Of a stretch of DNA of 64,000 nt, positions 36,112 to 48,531 are shown piece by piece (the stretch's first letter is position 1; every line of letters begins with the position of its first letter). The notes beneath the pieces are model-generated. The model searched no databases, was not told the DNA's origin, and saw nothing but the letters and a program-made list of their open reading frames with translations. The stretch is from Boswellia sacra (Eukaryota; Streptophyta; Magnoliopsida; Sapindales; Burseraceae), in contig SNVD02006192.1 of the NCBI GenBank assembly GCA_013180625.2, positions 62,001 through 126,000 of the forward strand. The letters are read 5' to 3'. Position numbers and translations under genes: made by a program.

Positions 36112-36120
36112 TATATATAT
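36112..36120 (+). promoter_or_regulatory. TATA box of the B3 gene
   Basis: TATATATAT lies 70 bp before the ATG at 36190, giving a short leader of about 40 bases if transcription starts at the usual distance. Confidence 0.6.
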
Positions 36121-36189
36121 GAATCTTTCATTAGTTCTCTGAACATACATTATTCCACCTCCAATTTATACTTCTTTCATTCGCTAGCT

Positions 36190-36570
36190 ATGGCTGAGGA
36201 AATTCTCTCAAAGAAACTAACTATTACAGATGTTAATAGGAGACTCTCAATGAAAACAAGGTGTCTCGAATCTTTCCCTCCTTTTGCTGAAGGCCAGCGC
36301 GCTCAAGAGATCTGGGTAGAGGATGAGGAAGGGCAGCAGTGGCCATTTCGCTTAATCATCCGTTCAGGAAGGTATAAGAAACCCGTGTTTTCTGCCGGAT
36401 GGCTTAGATTTGTTAAGATGAAGCATTTGCAAGCTGGTTTGAAGGTGCAGTTGCTCAAAGAAGTGAATGGTGATGTTACTGGAGGACACAAGTATAAGAT
36501 AAAACTCAAGAGACCTGTCACACTTTTCAACGCCGTTATCGGTCACGCACCTTGCACTCATGCCGTTTAA
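36190..36570 (+). CDS. single B3-domain DNA-binding protein, 126 aa
   Basis: An intact single-exon frame. The ATG has G at -3 and +4, and a TATA box sits 70 bp upstream. Almost the whole protein is one B3 fold: KKLTITDVNRRLSMKT (residues 8-23), FPPFAEGQRAQEIWVEDEEG (30-49), QWPFRLIIRSGRYKKPVFSA (51-70) and GWLRFVKMKHLQAGLKVQLL (71-90). A short tail ends THAV. B3 proteins bind DNA in the plant nucleus; this short, single-domain form resembles small plant B3 families rather than ARF, RAV or ABI3. There is no second domain or obvious nuclear signal. A broken paralogue, split by a copia element, lies on the opposite strand at 18466-23965. Whether this copy is expressed cannot be told. Confidence 0.88.
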   Translation: MAEEILSKKLTITDVNRRLSMKTRCLESFPPFAEGQRAQEIWVEDEEGQQWPFRLIIRSGRYKKPVFSAGWLRFVKMKHLQAGLKVQLLKEVNGDVTGGHKYKIKLKRPVTLFNAVIGHAPCTHAV

Positions 36571-38426
36571 AGCTTTATTGTTATCAATAACTTGGTCTGC
36601 TAAGGTTTAAGCTTTGTGTTTCCAACTTTGAAAATTTTGTTGAAATGGTGTATCTAGTGCTGTACTCTTATGACCATCGTTTATTTCTAGTATTTCTTTA
36701 TTTGTATTCATCTGCTTGATATGGTTATGTAATCAGTGGATTCTTCTTTACAAACTCTGAGTAGCTCCGATCCAAATGCTTAGCAACTAATATATCGTAG
36801 CTAGTGCATCTGTGCCCCAATTTTTTCTCCTACTGACAGAATCACAGCATCAACAAGCTAAGGAGGGTTGAGTGCAGGAAGATCCACTAATCACCAATAG
36901 TATTCTGTATATGTCAATCACTCTCCTTCTCCACGTCCAAAATCTTCTCTTTACCTTCGTATTGTTAATTTCCTGTAACAGCTAGCTAGGGTTTCCTTTT
37001 TAATAATTTTTATGTTCTATTAGCTGTTAATCTTCTTTTCGTTTAGATAAGTATACATGTTTCTTATGATTGGAAGTTGAGATGCTTCTTAATTCTTCGA
37101 TCTGAACTGTTTTTATTCTATTCTGAGTAAGATATTACTTTTTTTTATTTATATTACATTTGAAACGGGTGTCTAGGGTATTCTGATCAAGACTTAGGGT
37201 TTTTACAGCATTATTATTGTTTTACAACCTACTATACTTTGTTTTACATTGGAAATGATTCAGTGTTAGTGTTTTCATTTGTCCTTTTGCGTTTATTGAC
37301 TCACGGAATATCGTATTGTGATTAGTATACTTTTCTTCTTGTGGGTATTAAGTTGATGAACTCGATCCTTTATGTGTTTCATGTTAAGATTTGACTTTGC
37401 ACCATCCGAATTCATTTCGAGTAGTTTTAAATATATGAGCCACAATGATTAAATGTTATATATATGCACTCTTGCTTTAATTCTAACTTCCTTCCTAATT
37501 GAATTCGTGCAGTTGCAATGAACTTTTAGGTTCATATAACCTCACTTGATTGATTTATATGTACTTTTTATTCTCAAATTGGATCAAGACTGCAATCCTT
37601 TCTTAATTTGTTCACCACTTTATGCATGAACATTTTTACCCATTTTCTCATGGAGAATGAAAAAGAAAGGACAACTAGGAAAAGCTTTCAGAACTTAACA
37701 TCTATCTGATAGAACAATGTCATACTTTTGAGATCGTGTTGACAGAATGTCAAAGTATGTATTTTTTTTAATTAATTATTCAAGAATAAGAAAAATTATA
37801 TGTGAACGGCTTCTTAATACTAAGTCCAACCTTAACTCTTATTTACAGAGATCGAACTAATAATAAAGTAATAAACGTATAGTTTCAAGATCTAATAGCT
37901 CACTTTGATAATCAGTTAGACGTCTTTTCATCAGTTTTGCAATTGTTTCCTGTTGGTTCATCTCTCCTCATATATTGGTGGAACACCTTATGTCACTAGT
38001 TTCATACGGAGGAGGTAATTAATTGCATGGCATTAGACTCGAGAATGCGATACAATTGAGATCTTGTGTTAGATCTCATAGCTAATTGCTCAATTAATTA
38101 GATAATTTTAGATGGGTGAATTTGGATTTTAATTGTGTTAAAAAATAGTTAAAACACTATATTTCAATTCAGCTCTTATTACCTATAAGTTTAGTTTAGA
38201 TCAAGAAATTTTTTAATATAATATCAGAGCTAAACTAACCTTACATTTAAGTATCCAAATCGTTCCATATGAACGGACTCTTACTTACAAGCTTAAACCT
38301 TTAAGCCAAATGATTTCTTAACAAATTTAACTTATAAATTCTATAGAAGGAGACTTATTTAAGTTACTGGACGGGACCTTGTTTTTTTGAGAATCCTACA
38401 CCCATAAATGTAGTATTTTAGGTCAA
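36571..38426. other. intergenic, includes likely B3 3' UTR
   Basis: No gene seen. The first 200 bp downstream of the B3 stop contain T-rich and ATTTCTTTATTTG-type sequence suited to a polyadenylation region. Confidence 0.45.
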
Positions 38427-38434
38427 GTGGTTTC

Positions 38435-39177
38435 CAGGGCGGACCTACACTATGGCCAAAACACACGGGCCCCTCAAATTTTGAAAAATTCCTAATTACG
38501 CCCTTTATGTAAAAGCCTCCTAAATAAAAAATTCTTTGAGCCCCTCCAAATTTTTAATATATTTGTAAAGCTCATAACTGTTCAAGTGTTTTGTGATAAA
38601 AATTCTTTTAGCTCCCTCCATTTTCATAATTTTTTTGAATAATAACACGATTACTCTATCATATTCATGACTCAACAATACTTATTTAAATTAATTAACT
38701 AGTAAAATATATTTTTTTAAAACTTTATTGAATAGAAACATGAGACAATATTGATTTTATTTACCTTTTATCTACTCGAATTATATTTTTTTAATAAAAA
38801 AAGACTATTGTATTAAAGATATAGGTTTAGATATTTGTATAATATGCTCATTTTTTAACTATTTTATTGAAATTTATAATTGCACTCCATTTTTGATATT
38901 TTATTTGAGATTGATGATGTTTTTAAAAAAGTAGAAAGTTTTTTAACATGCGTGAATATGTTTTATTGATAAATATTTATTTATATTATTTGATTTACAT
39001 CTATTTATAATTATAAGATTAAAATAAAGTCAACCTCTAGATTCTTAATTCGATGATTAACTAATGTGAAAATTATAATAATTTATTTTCTTTTATAAAA
39101 TATTAATATTTAATAAAAAAATTATTTTTTATCCTACCAAATCGACCCCTAAACTCTAAATCCAGGGTCAACCACTG
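38435..39177. mobile_element. possible hAT-like remnant, about 740 bp
   Basis: The ends resemble degenerate hAT termini: CAGGGCGGACCTAC on the left and, inverted, CAGTGGTTGACCCTGG on the right, with GGGCCCCTC and AGCCCCTCC inside. The sequence style matches 24457-25293. No clean 8-bp duplication is visible (GTGGTTTC against AATGCTTC), so boundaries are tentative. Confidence 0.45.
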
Positions 39178-40791
39178 AATGCTTCCTCAAAAAATATCTC
39201 AAGTGGTCACCAAAATTATTTTCTTTTATTGCTCGATAAGTATCTTAAGTGGTCAGAGTTGACAAATTTGGGGCCATTATACCACATGCTAATAAATTAT
39301 TATTACTCCTAGAAAATTCTCAAGATATATAGATATTTAAAATTCATAATTTAGTTTACAGAATTCTCTAATAGAAACCTAGGTAATGGAGAAGAGGCAA
39401 CGAAATTAGGTTATCTATTTGTAGAGAGGAATTAAAAAAAAAAATTGGAGGCTTACAAATTGAATATAAGTTTCTAAAATTAAAAGTTTTATATAACATG
39501 GTTTTCAATGTTTGTCATTTTTTGTTTTATTGATCCTTTTAATTTTACTCAAATGTCAAAGTTGTTTATGTTGATCTCAAAACCTTAAAATTTGAAGGCG
39601 TATTTTTGTCGAGTAATTTTTATTTCAGTCTCTCGTGTTTAAAGCAACAAAGGTTACTTAACCATAGATCTAGGACGGACTCTGTTTATTTTGATAACCA
39701 TATTGGAGATTTTGTAACAAAGAAAAGTTCAAAGGGTGTATTTGATATTTTCCAGAAAAATAAAAAAGCTTGCAGAATAGTCAGCATGATAATAACTGTG
39801 GAAGATGGGAGTTAACATACCTCAATCAAGATTTTAGATCATTTGATCGATGGAAGAGATTATAATACTTCATTGTCTTCGTTGCTCATGTATTTAATTT
39901 CCTCCTCTGCATTTGATCGAGTGCAACACCTCTGGCAAAATCAACACTTGTTTTTTCCACCCAAACTGGTGACAAATGAATATTATATTCTAGGCTACTG
40001 GCTTCATGGCTGCTACATTTAGCGATGATTTCTACAAGAAGAAATCATTCGTGCTTTTCTGCATAACTAAGGAAGAGCAGACTAACAGATAGCATCGGCA
40101 GCCGGTTATGGAGCTGTGAGCATGGACGACTTCTACTGGTTATTGAAGGGCTTCAAAGAGGCTACAGAATCAGAGAAGCTACAGCATGTTATGCATAATT
40201 CACAAGCATGCATATATAATCAAACAATATGAGAAGTCCGTATTTGAAAAATAAATTAATGTTAATGGCGGTTTGGATTCCGTTCTCTGCATTACAAGTT
40301 GATCAATACGACGCCCTTGCTTGTCCCTGCTAAAAAATAAAAAATTAGATGATGATCACTATGATGATACGCTTGAATTCAGCCAAGACAAACTGATTAT
40401 AAAATGAATATTAAACTAGGGGTTGTAAGCCAGGAATTTGTTTTCTTAGGTTAAACAAAATCTGTAAATAATAGCTTATGCCTTATGGATTGATACCAAG
40501 AAAGTTTTCTATATTAATCCGCAAAAGCAAACAAGTACTAAGATTGTCCCATTACTGTACATAACGATATTCATTTTGTCTTCTTATAATTTGTATTTTT
40601 CAAAGGGTTTCCATTACGTTTTTTATATGTCAATATTTATCCTTTTTATCAAAGCCGGCGAGGGAAAGTGACGAAGCCACACATTTAGGCTCGAGATGCT
40701 TTTATTAAGATAACCCCAACTGATAGGACAAATGACATATATACCCCTACAGTTTGGATCAAAATAAGGACATGATTCAATGTCAATGCCA
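39178..40791. other. intergenic with a possible decayed exon
   Basis: A plus-strand stretch at about 40015-40190 can be read as AATFSDDFYKKKSFVLFCIT and, in a shifted frame, GAVSMDDFYWLLKGFKEA. These look like coding remnants but I cannot place them in a family. A 69-codon frame at 39606-39815 is unrecognised. Confidence 0.3.
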
Positions 40792-40800
40792 ATGGGAACA
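40792..40800. repeat. 9-bp target duplication of the second MULE, left copy
   Basis: ATGGGAACA here against TTGGGAACA at 46403-46411, 8 of 9 identical. Confidence 0.75.
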
Positions 40801-41709
40801 GGGGAAAAACGCTGACGCCCGAAGGTTTGGGTTAAGTACAGCGACACCCCTATTGTTTGGAAAGTGAAGTTGAACCCCCAGTTTAACGGAAATAGTTAAC
40901 GCCATTAATAAAAAGGAAGCATATTATAATCTTTTTAACATTAAAAAGAATAAAATAATATAAATTTGCTGCCTTGGACTTTGTAAGATATGTGATTGCA
41001 TTGGAAATTGACATTTGATATATAAAAAGTAAATAACTGGGAGATTAAAAGGTAGTCTTCGTTTACTTGCTTGAGTCTTGGAGCATAAGCAAACTTCTCC
41101 AAGAAACATAAATTTGAAAATCCATAAACATAGCTTGAAGAATCATCAAAGAGATTGTTGGTAGTTGCTAGAGGACACAAAAACAATCACGAATAGGTTG
41201 GGGATGCAATATTGGTTCCAGGAAAGGGATGGAAAAGGGTAAGTACAACTCTTGGAAAATTGTTAACTTTTTGGTGTGTTAGCCAAGAATCAACAAGATA
41301 AAGCCATTATATTGAGTCATCTTGTGAACTTATGGCTTTGTAAGAAAAAAGATTTTATCTTTTTCTAACTTCTATTCAAAAGGAGGTTACTTTTTTGTTG
41401 TTTTTTCGATTTAAATAATGTAAAATGTTAGCAAACTCTTATCTGTTTGTGAAAAGTTTTTATTTTTAATGATTTTCTTTGTTTTTGTTATAAATCATCT
41501 AAGGTTAAGGTGTTTCTCTATAGTTAGTCGTTGTAATGACTACCTTGCATGCATTTGTGCATAGAGTTTATGCAGAAAGCTGATGACGATGACATTGCTA
41601 ACTAAATGATAATTAAAAAACCAGTTTTTTAACTGACTTTTGTGAATAGTTTTGTAAAAGTATGATTAACAATATGGTTTTGATTGATTTATGCAAATTT
41701 TAGGGTTTC

Positions 41710-44218
41710 TTGATATCTTTAGGTGAAAGTAATATTGTGTTTTTCTGTTTTAATAGGAGAGTTGATAAGCATGTTGCGGATGGAGAGGATGATGATTTTT
41801 TAGAGGCAACTGATTCAATTGTAGAAGAACAAGTACAAGGGTCTGCTAATAAGGTTGCTGGTGAATTTGGCCAGCCTAATCAAACTGCTAATAAGCAAGT
41901 TGCTTCATTCTCTGAAGAGCCTTCACAACAGTCTACTAATGAGCTAGTTATTTCACTATGTGAAGAGCCACCACATGAGCCTACTAATGAGCCAAATGCT
42001 TCACTCTTTGATGAGTCAATACTTGAGGCAAAAAATGATACCATGAATATTGATATAGATGAGGCAAAGGAGAGGACAGATGAAGCCAATGGAAAAAGAG
42101 TGAATCGAAATAAATCCTGAGAAAGATTTTTATTGGACTGATGATGACTCAAATGATGAAGATGAAGATGAAGATAGAGTGATAGTTGGTAAATGTGATC
42201 CAGGAACTCAAGAAGAAGATGTGGACAATGATGGTTACTTGTCAGATTTTGATGCTGCAAATGAAAATTTGAGTGGTGAAGACTCAAGTGGAGAAGAAGA
42301 CAAGATAGGTAAGATGAGCAGAGAAATGTCAAAAATTGAGTTTGGGAAGGAGGTTGTAGTTTTTAAAGTGGGTCAAATATTCAAAAATATTGCTCAATCT
42401 AGGGCAATGTTGAGTGAATATGTTATTCAGGAGGGCATTCCTATTAAGAGAGTGAAAAATGAGAAGAGGAAGGTACAAGCTAAATGCATAGAGAAATTAT
42501 GTAAGTGACAAATTTATACATCCAAAAGTAGAGGCACTAAAAGCTTTGAGATAAAGAGATATAACCCTAACTATTATTGCAATAGAACCCAAAAGAATCC
42601 AGAGGCTACATCTACACGGCTTGCCAAAGAGGATGGGTCACTACTCAAATCTGCGGGGGAAAAAGTCTGGAGCTAGTAAAACAAGAAATATTAAAAAGAC
42701 ACCATTTAGACATATCCAAACACAAAATACATAGAGCAAGGATTAGATTTTTAATTTGTGAGAACATGGATCATATAGAATTTTATGGCAAGTTGAAAGT
42801 TTATGCAAACGTGGTCGTTAAAGCTAACCCTGGCTCAATGGCAACTTTGGTGGTTGATACCTCTCACATACCAAATAGCCCCATATTTAAGAGGTTTTTT
42901 CTAAGTTTCTCTACACAAAAGTACGGATTTCTAAATGGGTGTAATGGCTTTATTGGGGTTAATGGTTGTCATCTCAAAGGGTATTATGGAGGAGTGCTTC
43001 TATCTACTGTCTCTATAAACGCTAATTTTGGCATTTATCCTATAGCTTTATGCATTTGTGAGGTGGAGAATAATGAAGCTTAAGAATGGTTCTTATACAA
43101 TTTTAAGGTTTTTCCTTGGGCCATTAACTGAGAAGCCTATTGCAATAATGTCTAACAGACAAAAAGGAGTAATAAATAGAGTTGTTGAGCATTGACCAAG
43201 GATAGAGATTAGACAATATGCGAGGCGCACACACACACACATATGTATAAATGCAAACTTGAGGAAAAGATACCCTAGTAGTCAATACAAAGCCATATTT
43301 TGGGCAATTAGCAAAGCGACAAATAAACCAGACTTTCATAAAGCAATACACACAATGAAGTATATTGATGTGAATGCTTATTAGAGGCTTTGGGACAATC
43401 AACCAAAGCATTGGAATTTGAGTTTCTTTGATGAAGGGGTGAGGTCAGATCATGTTACAAATAATATGTCTGAATCGTTCAATGGTTGGTTAGGTGATAG
43501 TAGATGTTTGCCTGTGTTGAGCCTCCTTGAGCATTATAGAAGGAAAATAATGAGAAGGTTTCAGAAAAGGAGACAAGTGGTGGGTGACTAGGTCATACCA
43601 TTATCACCAAGAGTTCACAACAAGCTGCAATATGTGATTGCGAAGGCAAGAAAACTAATGGTTTTTTAATCAGGAGATGAAGATCATGAAATTATAGCTG
43701 AATTTCAAACTCCTACAAGAACCTATCTAGTAAATGTGGTTCAAAAGACATGTGACTATGGGCTTTGGGAAATTTCAAGGTTTCCATGCATGCATACAAT
43801 TAGAGCATTGTCTTTTGAGAGGCTTATTCCACATAAAATCACTGAATATGTTCACTCTTCACATACCATTCCATAATACAAGGCAATATATAGTCAAATC
43901 ATAAAGCTAGTTCCTGATCAACTGATATGGCTAGAAGTGGATGGTCAAAAGGTTCTTCCTCCTCCCAAGAAAGCCAAGATAGGGAGGCCTACCATTAATA
44001 GGAGAAAAAAACCAAATGAGAAACAAAAACAATCCAAGGATAAAATGGCTAAATCAATAACTTGTGGATACTGCAAAAAACTTGGTCATAATAAGAGGAC
44101 ATGTCCTAAACTTGGGAAAGCAACAAATAAGTCAAAAAGGAACCAGGTATTATCTCATTCATTCTATCTAATTCTCTTTGATTATTATTTACTTAAACAA
44201 TTGGAGCTGTTGAAGTAA
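41710..44218 (+). pseudogene. MULE transposase, decayed, catalytic Asp changed
   Basis: An acidic N-terminal region (41752-42300) contains a repeated Glu/Pro/Asn motif (EEPSQQSTNELVIS, EEPPHEPTNEPNAS). A MuDR-type segment follows (FKVGQIFKNIAQSRAMLSEY, 42361-42420). The DDE core begins near 42910: the usual V-D-G-C reads IGVNGCHLKGYYGGVLLSTV, so the first catalytic Asp is Asn, and the next block reads INANFGIYPIALCICEVENN. After 43081 the frame is broken by many stops. A SWIM-like end (YGLWEISRFPCMHTIRAL, 43755-43810) lacks the second cysteine. The zinc knuckle CGYCKKLGHNKRTCPK (44060-44110) is intact in the open frame 43937-44218. The copy is inactive. Confidence 0.88.
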
Positions 44219-44612
44219 CAAAATTTATTTTTAATGTGTTTCATGGAACTATGGTTGTGGGGGCTTTGATAGAAAGGTGAGAGTGCTAAAATTAGAGTTG
44301 CTATAGTTACATCAGATGCAACAAGAGTTGGTGGTCATGGAGCTATTAGTAGTCAACATTGAATGAATCAATCCGGTGCAATTAGAGTTGCTAGTTATGG
44401 AATTGCTAGAAGTTTATCCAGTGCAAGCCAAGCTACTACAAGTAGCTATTCCATCTCAAGGTGGAGCAAGTGTAGCTAGGCCAACTCAAGTTGGTAACTA
44501 AGTTGGTGATTTTTTTTTTTTTTTGGTGAAAAGCTGTAGTGATAGATGACTTCCATGGGCTTAGAACTACTTTTTTTGGGACTTTTGGATTCTAAATAGT
44601 ACATACTGTCTG

Positions 44613-45634
44613 CAATCATGGCCGACTCAACCCCTAAGCAACTAAGGTAGTTGCCTAGGGCCCCAAATGATTGAAGGGCCCCAAATGATTGAAGGCCCCC
44701 AAATGTTTTGGTTTAGTATCTAAGGCCCCAAAAATAAATATCAAATATTTATTTGTATTACCAAAAAAAAATTTGTAACCAAATTCCTTACTAATTACAG
44801 TTAGTCTATTATTATAGTTAAACTCTAATAAATATAACCTCAAATTATTTCTTTAAATAGCTTATTTTCTCATAACTAATTCTATAAGAAATTAAAAAAA
44901 AATATTAGATTATTTGTAGCTTATTTCCTAGTGTATTTAAATTCCATTCTAAGTTCTAATAACATCTTTGAGATTAAAATTAATTTTTTACATTACAAAT
45001 ATAAGATATTACTATAAAAACTAAAATATTTAACTTTGTACATGTTTTCTTATATTACAAACTTACTTTCAAATCAATTACTTCAAATTCTATCATATTT
45101 TGTTAAAGCAAGCAATAAATATTGCATATGATCATTTTTACTATAATATTAGTTAACGGTACTTTTATTCATTCTATACTTTTTATTATTTTGAACTTAT
45201 CAATATTAGTTCATTCTTACATATTGATTTGTAACTAACAAGTTTTTAACTTTAAGCATGTTAAATAGGGAGTCTAATCTCGATAGGAAAAACTTAAAAA
45301 GAAAAAAAATAGAAAAATTAGTTGATTTTTTAGAAAAGGATCTTGATAAATTTTTAGAAAACAAAAAAAAAAAGAGATGTTGACAATTTAGTAATGGAAT
45401 AAACAATATAAACAAAACCAACAGGTGATAAAATTATTAAGGAAAAAATAACTTTAAATATAATAGTAATTAAACATTTAATGATAACTCTCTTTTGTAG
45501 GATCTATATTATAGATAAAAATAAATTGATTAAATAATTCAAGTCTTGATAAAATTTAATTATATCCTTAATATTAAGAATAAAAACACCTATTTTATAG
45601 TTTTACCTTAGGCCCCAAACTTCCTCCAGCATGC
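44613..45634. mobile_element. hAT-like non-autonomous element nested in the second MULE
   Basis: A perfect 8-bp duplication ACTGTCTG lies at 44605-44612 and 45635-45642. The 1,022-bp body is AT-rich and non-coding. Near the left end it carries CCTAGGGCCCCAAA and near the right end the inverse TTAGGCCCCAAA-type sequence; a short local repeat GGGCCCCAAATGATTGAAG lies at 44660-44700. Being inserted in the MULE, it is the younger of the two. Confidence 0.75.
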
Positions 45635-45876
45635 ACTGTCTGTTGTTTTTATTTTGTGAATTGTGTATCATCTTTTGGTGCACTATTTGGTATAAATAGG
45701 CATTTTTTGAATGGAACTTGTATATCGTACACACCATTCTTAAAAGTATGTTAGCAGAGTGTTCACATGTACTATGAGAAACTTTATTTATGTAATGTTT
45801 ATGATGATACTGGTATTGGATGTTGCTAGGAATGAAGGAAAAATATGACTGAATCAGTCATTTTATGCTTCAATTA

Positions 45877-45917
45877 TTATTATTATTATTGTTGTTGTTA
45901 TTATTATTATTATTATT
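45877..45917. repeat. (ATT)n/(GTT) microsatellite
   Basis: A trinucleotide tract of ATT units interrupted by three GTT units, inside the second MULE. Confidence 0.9.
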
Positions 45918-46411
45918 TTGCTATATTATGTCAAGTTTTGTTGTTGAAGTTCAATCTCCAAATTCTTTTCTAATGCAATAAAAGGTTTCGATGGTAAGTG
46001 AACAAAGCACTGTGTGAGAGAATTATGGGCTTTATGCTGTCGAAAAGTTTATTAACTGCTTTGTTGCTACAATCAGAAGCTTGGGAATCCCGCAAATAAA
46101 ATAATTCTTTTTTTTTTGTTTTTGCTTTTTCCTTTGTTTATGCTTTTCGTTTTAATTTTAATGACGATGGTACAGTACAATGCCTTTTGCATTTTTAAAT
46201 TCATGTGATAGCAAATATAATATTAAATAAGTGTACATATTGTACAAATAAATTATTTTAATATATCTCAATACGACCAGCAAGGATAAAAATGTCGTTG
46301 CATAAGGCATTTGAAATCTGTTACTAGAATAGTGTGACGAAGTGGTGAATTGGGGGCTCAACGTCACTTTTCAAACAGCGGGGGTCTGGCTCTTTTCCTC
46401 CCTTGGGAACA

Positions 46412-48528
46412 AGGGCATTAAAATTTGGAACTTGACTAATACATGTGATGCATTATTAATGCTGCTACGGTCAAGTCAGATAAAATGATATGTATTTTTT
46501 GCACAGTAATTTTTGCGTTTAACTAAAAGCAATTTTGTCAATGTATATAGAATTAATTAAGTTGGTTTTGATGGTGATCTATTAATGTATATATTATTAA
46601 CATTTAACTAAGGTAACAATTGACAAGCATGATATATATGATTTTGTTAATGTTATATATTTGTCAAGGAATGGATATTTTGATACAAAGATTCGATATA
46701 ATTTATTAATATAATTTTTTAACCATTAATCTCATAAAATTTAATAGTTGAAATTGAAAGTACAAAAGTTACATTTAATACTATCAACTTATCAATCACC
46801 TTAACTATTAGATCTTGTAAATCAACGGTTACAAAATTTTGTTTAATTTTATATAAAAAAAATTGTATAAAATCAAAAAATCTCTTCTCTAATTGTTAAT
46901 ATTTAAATCTAAGTACTTATGATCGTTAAATCCTTATTATTAGCAGTTTATAATATCGATTCAGATGCAGAACGTCAAGGGTAAAACTGCCATCAAGATT
47001 CTTCAGAAGCTGACGTTCTCCCAGATCCAGGAACAGGCTAGAAATTAAGCTGAGTTGCTAATGGAATCTTCACTCGATTCCTAGCTAGAAAATAACATTA
47101 ACATAGATTTCCAACTTTTTGCATCATATGTAATAACAATTTATAAACAACCAAATGTTTCATAGATTGTCCAAAATTTTTACACAAGTTAGAAATAATT
47201 AAGAGGTGTCAGGGCATTTCATTTGATATTAAACATAGAAAATTATTTCTATTAACCTCCGCAGATTAGAAAATTATTAAACATATATAGAAAAATTTGT
47301 AAGTAATTATGTTTTTTCTCTTAACCCATAAATATTAAATTCTATTGGAAAAATGCACAAAAAAGAAAATGCTAGGTTGATTATTCTAAGTCTTAGTAAA
47401 ATCATATATAGTTTATTGTTTGACTAACCTTAGCTCTCTTTATTGCCTAACCAAACTGAATGATAAAAATATCAAGTTTTACCTCAATTTTTCAAATGTA
47501 GAGTTGTATCTCGATAAATCGACTTATCAATACTTAAACCATTCTGTAAGACAATTCGCTATACACTTGTCTAGCTATCTAGAGATACTCGTTAAGCTTT
47601 GACAAGGTGTCAAGATGTCATATTTGTTTACTCACAAACTTGACAATTGGTTAAACTGTTCAAAAAACAAAAGGGGTTTACTAAAACTCAAAATTGCTAC
47701 TAAGAATTGACTATTCTTTACATTTTCCATTTCACCCTTGACTATTTCTACATTTAATTTGGGCAAATTACATATAAATCCTTAATATTTTCAGCCATTC
47801 CTGTCGACAACCGCAAGAACAGTATCAGTTGGACGAGTGCATTATAATTTGTAACTTGATTGATGTGAGTAATTCATTACTACTAAATAATGGGACGGTA
47901 AAGTCAAATAACATTGTTTTATATTGTAATTTATCCCTTTAGTGGAAGCAATTTTATCAATGTAAATTGTTTTGATTGGGGAGCCAGTGGGTCATCAATG
48001 TGATAACATTGTAGGATATTATGATTAATAGAAAAACATTTTATTTATTAAATTACTTTGAATAGTAATGTTAGATTGTTATATAGTATTATAGGTTCCC
48101 AAACCATACGATCGACTTCCTAATATGATATAAAAATTATAAATTTTGTATTTTATTTTTTCACATTTAACACCCAATCAATTGTCTCAGTAACTATAAA
48201 ATTATGTGGAGCTATTTACACCTAGAAAACTGCTCCGAATACCCATTTATTCTTAACAGCATTCACAAAAAATTAAAAATTAAATTCTTAATACCAAAAC
48301 CACCGGTAAGTAGATCTTTACTTTCTTTTATCCAGCGTACTCTTTACACCATGAATAATCTTTAACATCCAAGTTGATCTTCTTTTCATTACACCTATGA
48401 TTCTTTTTCCTTGTCAAGTAATATTAATCATTTGTGCTTCATTTATTTGTTCAATCATAAATCATTTAAGGCCATAAACTTTTTGCACTAACAACAAAAT
48501 AACAAGTGACTCTGGATTCATTTTTCAT
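46412..48528. other. intergenic, one possible exon scrap
   Basis: AT-rich. The plus strand at 46967-47040 reads MQNVKGKTAIKILQKLTFSQ before a stop, which is protein-like but too short to place. No other feature is recognised. Confidence 0.35.
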
Positions 48529-48531
48529 TTA

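Larger units (their letters stand above)
40801..46402 (+). mobile_element. second Mutator-like element, 5.6 kb, with nested hAT insertion
   Basis: Inverted termini run GGGGAAAAACGCTGACGCCC on the left and, inverted, GGGAGGAAAAGAGCCAGACC on the right. A stronger block follows: CACCCC.(A/C)T(A/T)GTTTGGAAAGTGAAGTTGAA on the left against ACCCCCGCTGTTTGAAAAGTGACGTTGAG on the right. The left end has an extra stretch of about 28 bp that looks like a partial duplication of the terminal unit. Inside is a decayed plus-strand transposase, then a hAT-like insertion at 44613-45634. Nine-base flanks match at 8 of 9. Removing the nested element gives a 4.6-kb MULE. Confidence 0.85.
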
